DNA of 64,000 nucleotides from Diorhabda sublineata (GCF_026230105.1 NC_079475.1:124001-188000), one strand, 5' to 3'; shown: positions 13,801 through 25,422, counted from the stretch's first letter. The notes: generated by a model not told the origin, from the sequence alone. Program-made: numbers and translations.

Positions 13801-14512
13801 TAGTAAAGATGAAATTGAATGCTTTAGTGAAACTTTATAACAAAAATGACTATTTTCTTCTTTTTCCCAATTTTGTTAAGTTACTATTCTAACAACAATT
13901 GTTAAGTACGTGTTTGTAATAATTCAAGTCATGCGTAGTGCATCCAAATCCGAAACATGATCCAAGCATACAGTTGGAACAAATCTAAACACAATTGAAA
14001 TCCGTTTATGTATTATGTACATACATGTTTTTAGTAGAGGTTTTAGTGCGCGATTCGACTCGAAAATTTCAACACGTTAACGAGACGAAAAGTTTCAAGT
14101 GCGCGATCGATAATGCGGTTTGCCGAAAGGTAGGTGATTGTTGGATAAATAACAAAAATAAAAATATGTCTTATTATTTTACAAATCTTTTCAACCAGAT
14201 ATTTTCACAATTCTGAACCGAACTGCTAGTGTGTGTATATACGGACACATTAATTGTTTTCAGCATTATTAAACCTCCAATAATTATGCCTGAAGAACTT
14301 AATTTTGTAAAATTAATTCTTTTCCAAATTCCAACTTTTATAATAAGAAAGCAACACTCCAAGTCAAATTTTTGAGATGAATTTTCAAGTACGATTTTAA
14401 TTGAAATGTTTTTATTTTTGTTATGTAATGAGTGTGGTATGAAAATTAATTTTAGAATAATTTTTTAGGGGTTTACATTTATTACAGGATTCCCAGGAAT
14501 ATTTTAATCACA
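10880..14512. other. AT-rich non-coding stretch
   Basis: No intact gene. On the minus strand about 12,500-12,385 one frame reads VVELVKKLQAKYRRELWKN, which resembles a MADF/SANT-type DNA-binding protein and may be a transposon ORF remnant. The frames at 12,179-12,361, 13,390-13,677 and 13,995-14,216 show no recognisable domain. Confidence 0.35.
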
Positions 14513-15826
14513 TACGAGGGTTACTACTTAAGTTTTGAGTTAGACAAATAAAAACAAATGTTTATCATTGAGTATGACTATTGTTTTTCAAAACTTTCAT
14601 TAAGATCGATACACTTTTCCATGCATTTCCGATTAATGTACTTTCCAAAACATATGATTTGAACGCTTCAATCGCTTCTTCAGTTGTACGGAAAACCTTG
14701 GCCTCGCAAATTTAATTTTGATCTGCGGCTATGGGAAGAAATAATTGGTTGCCAAACAAGAACTGTACGGGGAATGACTCATTAATTGATGGTTTGACTG
14801 TTTCAAAACCTTGTTTGAACTAATTTGTGAAGACTCATCCATACTTTTTTCCTTGCCCATATTTTCAAGAAAACTTTTAACAAACAAATGCTGATGTACC
14901 ATTCAAAATTTGATCATTCTACGTTGCTCTAATGAAACCGTGGCTGAAAAAATAGGCGACAATTGGCTTCGAAGTGCTTCGTGTACGAACAACAAAACTT
15001 CTTTTGAGTAATTGTGGTATTCAACGCGAACAAATGTTCATTTAATATTGGGAGTGCTTCATTCTCACGATATGTCACATGTCGATATTGCAATATCAGT
15101 TTACACATAGAATCCATTTTTTCTGACACAACTGTCGATTTTTGATGACCTTCATGAAATTCATCCACTTTATCACCAAAAGTCGAAGCAAATTGATCCA
15201 CACAATGCTGCTGTTTTTATTTTTTACATTTTTACAAAATTCACATCAACTCTATGCTGGTTATTGAGTTTATTATCGAAATCCGTCTAATATAAATTTT
15301 GATGTTAGTAATATTGTATTGGGGATGAACATCTTTCTGCGTTAAAAATGCAGTTGTTACATTTAGGTTCAGGTTCAGTATGGAATAAGTAGTTATGGGT
15401 TAGTCGCGAATGACCTAAACAGAGACGCATTAGAAAATTTTCATCTCTACGATTTTTCAGTATCACTGACCACGGTTTCATGGAGTCCTTCACTTCATGA
15501 AGCTTGTATGTGGACTTTGATCATTTGTTCTCATTCTTTGAGTACTTCACATTTTAAGATTGATTTAATATCGACTCTAGTTGAAAAGTTCACGCACTTC
15601 CTTAACTGCTATTGGTTTAATCTACATCGAAAATGTTCTCGATTCAATTCCATTTTTTGACCAAGATGAATGTTTCAAGTGTCTGTAAACAACTCAAATA
15701 GATTCGTGTAACAACACGTTCTGAATATTTTCACCATTAAAAATGTCATACTTTATAATGGTTTTCAAATTTAACATATTCACTCTCAGTGTTGCTATAT
15801 CTGAAAACTTAAGTAACAACCCTCGT
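14513..15826 (-). mobile_element. mariner-family transposon relic with both terminal inverted repeats
   Basis: The left end at 14,513 (TACGAGGGTTACTACTTAAG) and the right end at 15,826 are inverted repeats matching at 22 of 24 positions, each beginning with TA, the mariner target dinucleotide. The minus strand carries transposase pieces. An N-terminal MELNREHFR (about 15,655) is interrupted by a foreign insert; then comes DQFASTFGD ... EGHQKSTVV ... CKLILQYRHVTYRE ... ILNEHL (15,201-14,929), the family's HTH and linker region. C-terminal remnants lie near 14,600-14,900. Most of the DD34D catalytic domain is missing or degenerate and stops are frequent, so it is dead. Confidence 0.85.
15295..15645 (-). 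mobile_element. non-LTR retrotransposon fragment nested in the mariner
   Basis: The frame at 15,493-15,305 reads WSVILKNRRDENFLMRLCLGHSRLTHNYLFHTEPEPKCNNC. This pattern (RRDE..L.RLR.GH.RLTH.YL....P..C..C) is typical of the region after the RNase H domain in insect non-LTR elements. It sits between the mariner residues MELNREHFR and the DFRRG-like segment that resumes near 15,290, so it split the transposase. Only about 350 bp remain. The boundaries are estimated from where mariner similarity stops and restarts. Confidence 0.6.
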
Positions 15827-17780
15827 ACGTACGGAGAAATATTTTCGAATTCGTTTACATAATTTTTCAAAAAAAATGAATATTTTTGGCACAATATAAA
15901 AAAATTTGGTTGGAATATCAAAAAAATTAAACGGGGGGACTAAATATAAAATAATTTTTCAGGAAATTTCTTCTGAATACCAAGATTATTTTGAATAACT
16001 TTGATAAAAAAACTGATAGAGTAGATTGAAATAAGTAGGCGAAGTCTATAGGGAACTAGCAAAAAAATTATATTAAAAGCGTTTTGAAAATCGAGTTTTA
16101 ATGTTTAATTTGTTAAGATTATTCGAAAATATTTTGAATAGGTTCAAATAAATGAAAAATTAATTTAGATAAATTTAAACCGAACATATATTTATATCTA
16201 GGTAGATACAAAGAAGAGTTGGAAGTATTTTGATATGTGGCATTTTCACATTTTGTTAATTTAGTTGTAGTGTTTAAACAAGCTTCAAAATTTGTTAACG
16301 ATGTTTGAATAACGTTATGATAAAATGTGATCGCATGGTTATCCCCGGGTACAATAAGGACTTGTAGTTTTTAGAAAATCTCCTTTTAATTCATAATTTA
16401 CGCGTTTTAAGAAAATTTATCAACACTCGAAACCGGATTACTCAAAATATGTCGCAAATTTGGGGTATTCCATCATATAAGTTAAGTTCGAAATCGAACG
16501 CGTATTATATAATATATATCTGATCAAAACTATTTGCCCGATTTGTGAAGATAATTAAATAAAATCTGAAAGTTACTGATTTAGACAACTGTCGATTGAT
16601 CCATGATTTCTATTGTTTACTTTTATAAATCTGAATCTAGTAAATATTTGATGAATAATGATCCTAATATTAATTACATTTGACTTGCTTTCAAGGGATA
16701 GCTAAAAATTTGTTGATTGATTAAATACTCTTTGTTATCTCTATTATGTAACTTATAGATGCGATTATCATTCAAATGACTTTCTGAGTAATCTGTTGAG
16801 ATTTGCTTGAACTATGAGGACGAGGCTGTTGGGTAAAGCTAATTTTTTTTCAGAAAATTAGTTCCCTATAAACAACAAGTACTGGCTTGAGGTCGCTCTA
16901 ATGTAGTGGACTGACAAGTCTGTACTATGGGGATGATTGTGTGATGTATGTATTTGGAATTTGATCATAAATGAGGCAGGCAACCGCCGCGATATGGAAA
17001 AGTGATTCGTAAATTTCGGTATCTGTGGTTTTCGGTGTGTCGCGAATCGATTTTAAAAGTGTTGGACAATATGGAAACTGGTATATGGTTATGGAATATA
17101 GAAAATATGGATATGGAGATTCTGTTTCGTGGATAATAATAAGTGAGTACATTTTTTTACTTATCAAATTAGGTTAGGTAATTACGTTTTTTAATGACAG
17201 TACACGTTGATTATCACACAAGTATAAATTGAGCTTTTTTGAGTCAGTCGTTTGATATATTACTCTGTTGGAAGTCTTTTCTTTTGTTCATTTCCCAAGT
17301 GAATGATTGAGTGTATGCAGATAAACAGTATCTTTCATAAAATGCACAATTTCTTTCAAAATACATCATATGGAGAGTAAGCGCGTATAAGAATTTCAAG
17401 TTTGCTATCTTCAATTCGATACCCACTTCATATATTATAAATTTTCGTTTCACATATACATATCTAATTTGAACTTTATAATCTTAGATTCACCAAGTAG
17501 TCACCATATTTTATCTAAATTACGGCAGATATGAATGAATATCGTATTCTTGTCGATTCAAGGATACTATTGATTTCTTGAAAAGTTTTTTATTAAGTAT
17601 TTGAAAATATAAATTACGTTTTTATAAGTGTGATTATAAGAAATACAATATAGAACAACCAAATTTGGGTTGAACTAGGCGGCCATTTTCATATAACCAC
17701 ACTGTATTGCAAACTGGTATACGAATCAGTTGTCAAAAAGCGAAAAGTAATAGCCAATTTTTTTTTCGCGGTACTGTAAA
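15827..17780. other. AT-rich non-coding stretch
   Basis: No supported gene. A TATAAAT at 17,223 with a GTCAGTCG about 20 nt downstream could be a promoter, but no gene follows and the spacing is short. Confidence 0.35.
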
Positions 17781-17975
17781 TGTAAAATTTATTGTAAGAA
17801 TATATAGTTAATTAAATTTTCTACACTTTGATTTACTGTGTAAAAACTTTTATGGAAAATTTATAGCGAATCAGAAGTTTCCCAAATTTTTTTGGTTCGT
17901 TACACGAACATACCTCGCGTCCGATAGACGTGAGAACCATTAAAGCGAATGTTAGTATTTAGTAGCATAGTAGTG
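17781..17975 (+). repeat. possible promoter/first-exon module, copy 5
   Basis: It has GTGTAAAAACTTTTATGG and GGTTCGTTACACGAACATACCTC, similar to copies 3 and 4, and ends in ATAGTAGTGG, the start motif. It lies immediately 5' of the decayed family A retrotransposon. Confidence 0.3.
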
Positions 17976-18315
17976 GCGTTGCTGCTAAAGTAGCTGCTGC
18001 TGGCTAAGTAGGTTTGCTGATCAAGCTAGCGGCTTACGTCGAAATTTCATCGAGTAAACATCTGTGACAGTGAAGTATAGTGAAAGCGGACTCGGGAGAT
18101 ACCATGATAAAACTTTCTATTTAGGTACATCCTTTATTTTATATGTTTTAAGATTTCTCTTCGCACGAAGAGAGTTTGTTAATAAAGCAAATTTGATTGT
18201 GCGGAGAATTCCGTTATTTAAAATGGCCGTACACTTAGTATGGCTCAATGTTTAACTGTTAGTTAAATGGTAATTTTAAGTCAATAAAAAAAAAGAGAAA
18301 TATTAAGTTACAGGC

Positions 18316-18860
18316 ATGGAGCCTGACAACTCCATAAGTAAGGAAAAACCCTACGATAGAGGAACGTCGAAGGATAGGATAACGAAACTTCTTGAAGCCA
18401 CAGTGAAGAGATTTAAAGAAGATAACCAAAAAAAGGATGAGGAAATCAAGCTCCTGAGGAGAACAGTTGAAACACAAACAGCTAAAATGCAGAACATGAT
18501 GGAAACAATAGACGAAACAAATGCCAAAGTAAGAACACTTATTGAACAGAACGAAAAGTACCAAAAAGAGAACAAACCAAAATTGAAGACAAAAACTGGG
18601 AAAGGAGATGCGAGAGCCCGACTATAGTCATGGAGGAATCAAACAGCGAAGACTGCCCAATGGAAGAGGAGGATTTCACGGAAATGAAAAACAAAGGGAA
18701 ACGGAAAAAAGCGAAAAACAAAACCACGGAAGAAAACAAAAACGGCAGCAATGAAAGTGAGAAGGAAATAGAAGAATTAAAAAAAATAAAGAGAGACGAG
18801 AAACAGGAACGCCCAGTGCAAAATGGGCAGTTTTACAGGAAAGATCACCACGCAGTCAGT
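18316..18860 (+). pseudogene. ORF1 remnant of the decayed family A element
   Basis: MEPDNSISKEKPYDRGTS at 18,316 corresponds to the start of the intact ORF1. A Glu/Lys-rich coiled-coil stretch follows to a stop at 18,627. The frame resumes at 18,630 with NSEDCPMEEEDFTEMKNK. A small deletion removes the PPPIILKSP segment, and the ORF ends where sequence jumps into ORF2. No zinc knuckles remain. Confidence 0.8.
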
Positions 18861-20520
18861 GGATGCCAAGTCTCCTGCGTGGTACAGCACAAGAAGAAAC
18901 AGACAAGGAAGAAACTTGGAGAAAATCATAGATCACTCATCAAGTAAGACCGACACACTACCCACCAAACGGAGGAAGGCCCGAGGTTATAGACATCGCT
19001 GTGTGAGAGACATGACGATGCCTGTAGAAATCGGGACCATAGACGGCGGCGACGCTCACTCACCAATCGTCGTCACCATTGGTAGCGGCAACAGACAAAC
19101 AGGAAGAACCGTGAGAAAAACCAACTGGGACAACTTCAGAAGGCTAACAGGACAGCTGTTAGGACCAATCACAGAAATAAAAAGCAAGGAGATGCTAGAA
19201 GAACAGGTCTGTTTCTTCGAAGAAGCACTATCAGAAGCGATAGAACGAAGTACCACAATGACCGTACCAGACAAATACGGCAGATTCAAAAATATAAGCG
19301 ACGATTTGAGAAATCTGATTAGGGAGAAAAACTGAATAGCTAGAAGAGCCCAAAGAACACAAAATCCAGAAGAAAGGAGGAGAGTCAGGGAAATGAAACA
19401 GGAAATTCAAGAACAACTACAGGAGCACAGAAGCGAGGAATGGAACAGAAGGATAAACGAATTAGATCCGCAAAAACCCGGATTATGGAACATATCTAAA
19501 GTCCTAAGAAAACAAAGAAAACCAATGCCCCCAATACACGGAAGCAACGGAATGGCGTATACAGACAAAGAGAAAGCAGAAGAGCTGAAAAACACGATGG
19601 AACTTCAGTTTACACTGAACGAACATCCCAACGAAGATATGGACCTCTCAGACATGATAGAAGAAAACATCAACGATTACCTAGAAGAAGAGGACGATCA
19701 AGAAACCCTAGGATTCGCAACACCGATGGAAGTGAAAGAACTACTCAGGTTCGCATCAGCAAGGAAGGCTCCGAGAATAGACGGAATCACGAACAGAGCG
19801 CTGAAAAACATGCCAAAAAAAAGTGTGGCATGTTGAAGACAAAACACTTCCCATCGAGATGGAAACAAGCAGACATTATCATGCTGAAAAACCCCACTTT
19901 CCCCCAAAACTACAGACCGATAAGTTTGCTACCTGCCATGAGTAAAATCGCAGAGAGAATGATACTGAGGATTCTGAACGAACAAACAAAGACACTAAAC
20001 ACAATACCAGAGGAACAATTCGGCTTCAGTAAAAACCACAGCACCGAACAACAAATCTTGAGACTAGTAGAATATACTACTCAAGGTTTCAACCAGAAAG
20101 AATCCACAGGGGTAATCTTCCTAGACGTAAGCAAAGCCTTCGACCGAGTATGACACGAGGACTTGCTTTACAAGATGAAAGAGGCAGGATATACAAAACC
20201 GCTCATAAAACTCCTGAGCACGTACCTCAAAGATAGGAAGTTTCAGGTGAAGGTTGCAAAGAAAAAATCGGAGGTCGGAGAGCAGCAGGCGGGAGTACCG
20301 CAAGAAGCGGTACTATCACTAATGCTGTATAACATACACATAACAGACATCCCGAAGACTGAGAACACCTTGACAGCGCTATATGCGGACGACACTGCAA
20401 TAGCAACGAAATGCGTTAAGGTGAAAAACATCACGAAAAGACTCCAAAACGCTGCAAAAGAGATTGGCGAATGATGCAAAACATGGAAAATACAAGTCAA
20501 CTATAAGAAAAGCCAGAGCA
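18861..20520 (+). pseudogene. ORF2 (endonuclease/RT) remnant of the decayed family A element
   Basis: Pieces of the Jockey-type ORF2 in several frames: AKSPAWYSTRRNRQGRN (endonuclease GDLN region, truncated), linker, RT motifs YRPISLLPAMSKIAER, IFLDVSKAFDRV (RT motif A) and LYADDTAI (catalytic YADD, 20,380-20,403). Frameshifts at about 18,950 and 19,830, a stop at 19,333, and Trp-to-stop changes near 20,150 and 20,472 inactivate it. Confidence 0.85.
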
Positions 20521-20796
20521 GTTCAAGGAAAAAAAGAGATCTCTTAACAAAAAAATAAGATATCCCAGAGTCTCCCGTAGAACTCGAAAGGAAAGGAAGA
20601 AATCTACGCGCGAAACTGCGACGCGATAAGGACCTATCGAAATGACAGGGGGTGGTGGAAAGTCCTTCACACCCATTCGTGGATTTATCCGGAGGTGGAT
20701 ACTCAAAGGGACGGGCTTTCTCACGCGCATATATATATATGTGTGTGTGTAGTAGTAACGAGTATATAATCATTGTTGTGTTGTACGCTTAAAGCA

Positions 20797-21243
20797 ATTT
20801 TTTCCACTTTTTTTTCCACTTTTTTTTCCACTTTTTTTTCCACTTTTTTTTCCACTTTTTTTTCCACTTTTTTTTCCACTTTTTTTTCCACTTTTTTTTC
20901 CACTTTTTTTTCCACTTTTTTTTCCACTTTTTTTTCCACTTTTTTTTCCACTTTTTTTTCCACTTTTTTTTCCACTTTTTTTTCCACTTTTTTTTCCACT
21001 TTTTTTTCCACTTTTTTTTCCACTTTTTTTTCCACTTTTTTTTCCACTTTTTTTTCCACTTTTTTTTCCACTTTTTTTTCCACTTTTTTTTCCACTTTTT
21101 TTTCCACTTTTTTTTCCACTTTTTTTTCCACTTTTTTTTCCACTTTTTTTTCCACTTTTTTTTCCACTTTTTTTTCCACTTTTTTTTCCACTTTTTTTTC
21201 CACTTTTTTTTCCACTTTTTTTTCCACTTTTTTTTCCACTTTT
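20797..21243. repeat. 12-bp minisatellite, 37 copies
   Basis: The unit TTTTTTTTCCAC has 37 CCAC occurrences at an exact 12-nt period from 20,804 to 21,236. The unit length is a multiple of three, so long open frames (Phe-Ser-Thr-Phe on plus, Glu-Lys-Lys-Val on minus) arise without being genes. It lies between the decayed retrotransposon and the histone cluster edge. Confidence 0.97.
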
Positions 21244-21425
21244 TGGGTTTTTGTAGCTGATTTTTGGGTTTTTGTAGCTGATTTTTGGGTTTTTGTAGCT
21301 AATTTTTGGGTTTTTGTAGCTGATTTTTGGGTTTTTGTAGCTAATTTTTGGGTTTTTATAGCTAATTTTTGGGTTTTTATAGCTAATTTTTGGGTTTTTA
21401 TAGCTAATTTTTGGGTTTGTTATAA
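21244..21425. repeat. 21-bp tandem repeat, 9 copies
   Basis: The unit GGGTTTTTGTAGCTGATTTTT starts at 21,245 and recurs every 21 nt to 21,413. GTAGCTGA and GTAGCTAA variants come first and ATAGCTAA later, as if arranged by stepwise duplication. It abuts the 12-bp minisatellite. Confidence 0.95.
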
Positions 21426-21461
21426 TAATTGAGTGTTATTGTAAGGCTACCAACTTCAAAA

Positions 21462-21498
21462 ACCTTTAGTTTGTACCAAAGATCCCGATACTACAGAT
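21462..21498 (-). pseudogene. histone H1 relic at the left edge of the cluster
   Basis: 37 nt identical to the antisense of the H1 globular-domain region (compare 26,564-26,600). It is then joined through an AT microhomology to the sequence that normally lies far upstream of H1 (TAATTTAATAATTGC, compare 27,243). The most terminal unit thus lost nearly all of H1 by deletion, and this marks the physical edge of the array. Confidence 0.85.
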
Positions 21499-22274
21499 AA
21501 TTTAATAATTGCTAACAACGTTTGTTATTAAAAAAAAGTACCACTTAAAAATGGTTAAAAATTTATTTCCGTCGATGCTTAGCACTTTAGATATAATTTC
21601 GAAATTAAATAAAAGTCCTTCATAAAATACAATGAATGTAAATTGAAACGTGTCTATTCACAATAATTACAAATATTTAAAAATATCAAAACGAATTGAA
21701 ATAATATTTGAACGGTGACATGTCTACCCTGATTTACGCGACACGTTTCTACTATATGTTCCCAACTAATATATTATTATGAGTATTTTTCAATAACAAT
21801 GTGTTCCGACATACTAAATATAAGAATAATATCAAATTTCAATATTGGAACCCGCGTATATTTCATTTTAGATATCGAATGGTGGGTGAGTGGTAGTAGC
21901 AAATTATAATTATTACAATAAATTGATTGACTGATTAAATTTTCTTTGAACGAGCTACTTCGCTCTATTCGCAACTATGTCTGTCTATTACAATATTTAA
22001 TATTTTATCCGACATTTTTTATTCTTTTTTACATTGTATAGTATATTATTTTAGGAAATGAACATATTTTATTTAAAATTTCAAACCAATTTGAAAAGAA
22101 AAAGAAAGTGTTTATAACATAATTTCAAAGACGCCACAAAAACTACTTTGACAACGGCAACCGACCAACCGCTTTGTATGTTTTATCTTACCGACGGTCG
22201 GGTTTTTTTTTTGCCTTTAGCCGACAGTGAATTAGTATATGAAACTTTTTTAAACAAAAGCGACGTTAGAAAGT

Positions 22275-22313
<39 letters not shown>

Positions 22314-22403
22314 ATTTTCAGTTAAGTGGAATATCAATTGAATTAAAGTCAGTCAGTCGTTCGTTCGTTGTTATCATATATAAATAAAAAAAAGTAGTAT
22401 TGT
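21499..22403. other. H1-H2B spacer, unit 1 (truncated)
   Basis: Same spacer as 27,242-28,163 but with the H1-proximal part deleted and a 12-nt gap near 21,695 (other units have CCGCAATTATCA here). It contains an AT microsatellite (about 22,261-22,309). The frame at 21,974-21,777 recurs in each unit simply because the spacer is repeated; it has no recognisable domain. Confidence 0.7.
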
Positions 22404-22419
22404 GGTTCTGAAAAGAACC
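22404..22419 (-). terminator. histone 3' stem-loop of H2B, unit 1
   Basis: Minus-strand GGTTCTTTTCAGAACC: a 6-bp stem with a UUUC loop, the SLBP site of replication-dependent histone mRNAs. It lies about 90 nt after the stop codon and directly after a run of about 22 A in the transcript. Confidence 0.95.
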
Positions 22420-22510
22420 GTTTTTTTTTTTTTTTTTTTTTTGTCGATGTTACCATTTAAGTAAATAAAATAAAAAATTTTCGGTCAATATAGTAGATGT
22501 GTTATACTTA

Positions 22511-22882
22511 TTATTTAGAACTAGTATATTTGGTAACGGCTTTAGTTCCTTCACTGACTGCGTGTTTTGCTAATTCTCCGGGAAGCAATAATCTCACTGC
22601 AGTTTGAATTTCTCTACTTGTAATTGTTGAACGTTTATTATAATGAGCCAATCTGGATGCTTCGGCGGCGATTCGTTCGAATATATCATTAACAAAACTA
22701 TTCATTATACTCATAGCTTTACTCGATATACCGGTATCAGGATGAACTTGCTTAAGTACTTTGTAAATGTAAATAGCATAACTTTCCTTCCTCCTCCTTT
22801 TTTTCTTTTTATCGGCTTTCGAAATATTCTTTTGAGCCTTTCCGGCTTTTTTCGCTGCCTTTCCGCTAGCTTTTGGTGGCAT
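22511..22882 (-). CDS. H2B: histone H2B, unit 1
   Basis: A 123-residue core histone that pairs with H2A in the nucleosome. The N-terminal tail is MPPKASGKAAKKAGKAQKN followed by a KKKKRRRKE stretch (residues 25-33). The histone fold follows, with YAIYIYKVLKQVHPDTGISSKAM, and the C-terminal helix ends AVTKYTSSK, carrying the Lys of the usual ubiquitination site. Length and sequence are typical for insects. It is divergent with H2A across 327 bp. The TATA box is TATAAAAG on minus (22,985-22,978), with a predicted start near 22,950-22,955. Intronless, with a stem-loop 3' end. All five H2B copies in the window encode the same protein. Confidence 0.98.
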   Translation of the reverse strand: MPPKASGKAAKKAGKAQKNISKADKKKKRRRKESYAIYIYKVLKQVHPDTGISSKAMSIMNSFVNDIFERIAAEASRLAHYNKRSTITSREIQTAVRLLLPGELAKHAVSEGTKAVTKYTSSK

Positions 22883-23209
22883 TATTTCTCTTGAAATAAA
22901 ATAAAAACACTCGAATGACGTACCGTTTTTATCGAAAAATGGGTAAAATTAGCAGTTAACAGCACTTATGTCCATCTCTTTTATATCAACGTACGTAATT
23001 CTAATAGGCTCCACCCTTCTACGTTTGCGCATTTGCTATAATTTCATTGGTAGGGCATGTTAATATAAATAGAAATATAAATAGATAGGTCGAGTGTAAA
23101 TTTTTTGTTTAACAGTTAGTTTCGTCGCATCGGTTGCGCTTCATAGTTTTCAATTGACACAGTTCTATTTTTTTTTTTTTTGAAAAAGAAAAATATATAT
23201 AAAAAAAAA
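22883..23209. promoter_or_regulatory. bidirectional H2B/H2A promoter, unit 1
   Basis: Towards H2B: TATAAAAG on minus, first T at 22,985, and GCTGTTAACTGC around the predicted start. CAGTTAACAG (22,953-22,962) is the site duplicated by retrotransposons in another unit. Towards H2A: TATAAATAG at 23,064 and a duplicated TATAAATAG at 23,076 (other units have one), with AACAGTT at 23,111 as a likely initiator. A GGCTCCACCC motif and ATTTCATTGG (inverted CCAAT) lie in the middle. Confidence 0.75.
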
Positions 23210-23584
23210 ATGTCTGGACGTGGTAAAGGTGGTAAAGTAAAGGGAAAGGCAAAGTCTCGCTCAAACCGAGCTGGATTACAATTTCCTGTAGGACGTATAC
23301 ATCGTTTGTTGAGAAAAGGCAATTATGCAGAACGAGTCGGTGCCGGAGCTCCAGTATATTTGGCAGCTGTTATGGAATATTTGGCAGCCGAAGTACTCGA
23401 ATTAGCAGGAAATGCTGCTAGAGATAACAAAAAGACCCGTATAATTCCAAGGCATTTACAATTAGCCATTAGAAACGATGAAGAATTGAATAAATTGTTG
23501 TCTGGAGTAACCATCGCACAAGGTGGTGTTCTTCCTAACATTCAAGCTGTACTTTTACCGAAAAAGACAGAAAAGAAAGCTTAA
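23210..23584 (+). CDS. H2A: histone H2A, unit 1
   Basis: 124 residues. The ATG before SGRGKGGK is chosen; an in-frame upstream ATG at 23,180 would add MKKKNIYKKK, which is unlike any H2A. The tail SGRGKGGKVKGKAKSRSNRAGLQFPVGRIHRLLRKGNYAERVG leads into the histone fold. Acidic-patch residues are present (AEVLELAGNAARDN, RNDEELN). The C-terminus is short (LPKKTEKKA), with no SQ(E/D)Y motif, so this is canonical H2A rather than H2A.X. The H2A stem-loop is at 23,641. Confidence 0.97.
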   Translation: MSGRGKGGKVKGKAKSRSNRAGLQFPVGRIHRLLRKGNYAERVGAGAPVYLAAVMEYLAAEVLELAGNAARDNKKTRIIPRHLQLAIRNDEELNKLLSGVTIAQGGVLPNIQAVLLPKKTEKKA

Positions 23585-23640
23585 TTCTTTATTAATTATA
23601 TTATTTTTCTTTATTTTATCGAAATACATATGCATAAACC

Positions 23641-23656
23641 GGCCCTTTTAAGGGCC
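23641..23656 (+). terminator. histone 3' stem-loop of H2A, unit 1
   Basis: GGCCCTTTTAAGGGCC: a 6-bp stem with a UUUA loop instead of the UUUC of the H2B, H3 and H4 copies. All five H2A copies share this loop. Confidence 0.93.
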
Positions 23657-23710
23657 ACAATTTTTTTTATTTTTATATATATATATATAAAAAGAGATTA
23701 TAATATAGTT

Positions 23711-23785
<75 letters not shown>

Positions 23786-24183
23786 CTAGATAGATTTATT
23801 GATTCGTTGATTTCTCTATTTTCTTTGGTTGAGATAGAAGAGATTCTCGTGTAACGTACTGTTAGATAAAAAAAAAATAAATAAATGTCCTGATATATAA
23901 GAAAACTTATCATCTGTAATAATAACTGGAATTGTGGTTGGTTAATGTGATTATTTTCAGCATCGTTAATAATAACGTTCGTACTAGAAATAAAAATTGC
24001 AAATAATGAGATGAAGATAAATAAAAGTTCCTCTACTCGCTTATGTTCTTATCTATATGTATGTATGTAGTGTATATGTATGTGCGTATCAATAAATGCG
24101 AGGTTGTTCTTATATATAAGAGAACAAACTAATGTGTAAGTTATTTATTTTTTTTTATTTTCATATTCAAGCAAAATATGTGT
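23657..24183. other. convergent H2A-H4 spacer, unit 1
   Basis: Contains an (AT)n array (about 23,717-23,781), the most length-variable part of the unit, plus a TATGTATGTA stretch near 24,057. No gene seen. Confidence 0.8.
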
Positions 24184-24199
24184 GGTTCTGAAAAGAACC
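24184..24199 (-). terminator. histone 3' stem-loop of H4, unit 1
   Basis: Minus-strand GGTTCTTTTCAGAACC, the same as H2B, preceded in the transcript by a run of about 23 A. Confidence 0.95.
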
Positions 24200-24296
24200 G
24201 TTTTTTTTTTTTTTTTTTTTTTTGTATATATACATATGCTATGGGAAGAATGCGATGGAGGACATATTCTTCTACTTCAAATATGAAAAATGAAAA

Positions 24297-25308
<1,012 letters not shown>

Positions 25309-25406
25309 ATACAAATTTTTTTTTTTTTTTTTTTTATATAAAATTACATTTTATCTATTTGATTATAATAGATTTTTTGTTTTATATATATATTGTAAGT
25401 AAAAAC

Positions 25407-25422
25407 GGTTCTTTTCAGAACC
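25407..25422 (+). terminator. histone 3' stem-loop of H3, unit 1
   Basis: GGTTCTTTTCAGAACC preceded by AAAAAC and followed by ACAAA, close to the animal consensus flanks. Confidence 0.96.

Larger units (their letters stand above)
17976..20750 (+). mobile_element. decayed family A non-LTR retrotransposon outside the histone cluster
   Basis: The 5' UTR (to 18,315), ORF1 and ORF2 pieces and 3' UTR match the intact element at 30,406-35,288, on the opposite strand. The 3' end is (AT)n(GT)n at about 20,726-20,750, followed by AGTAGT; the same AGTAGT precedes the putative 5' end, a possible target duplication. ORF1 breaks at 18,627. A large deletion joins ORF1 (KITTQSVD) directly to ORF2 (AKSPAWYS) near 18,860, removing the zinc knuckles and the first part of the endonuclease. 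A second deletion near 20,520 removes the ORF2 C-terminus. Stops replace Trp at about 20,150 and 20,472. Confidence 0.8.

Noticed and set aside
17223..17250. TATA box plus GTCAGTCG as a gene promoter
   Set aside because: Spacing is short and no gene or conserved frame follows.
20721..21432. Long open frames of 172 and 219 codons (EKKV and FSTF repeats)
   Set aside because: They are translations of the 12-bp and 21-bp tandem repeats, whose period is a multiple of three.
21777..21974. 65-codon minus frame repeated identically in every H1-H2B spacer
   Set aside because: Conservation is explained by homogenisation of the whole spacer; no domain, no stem-loop and no promoter seen.
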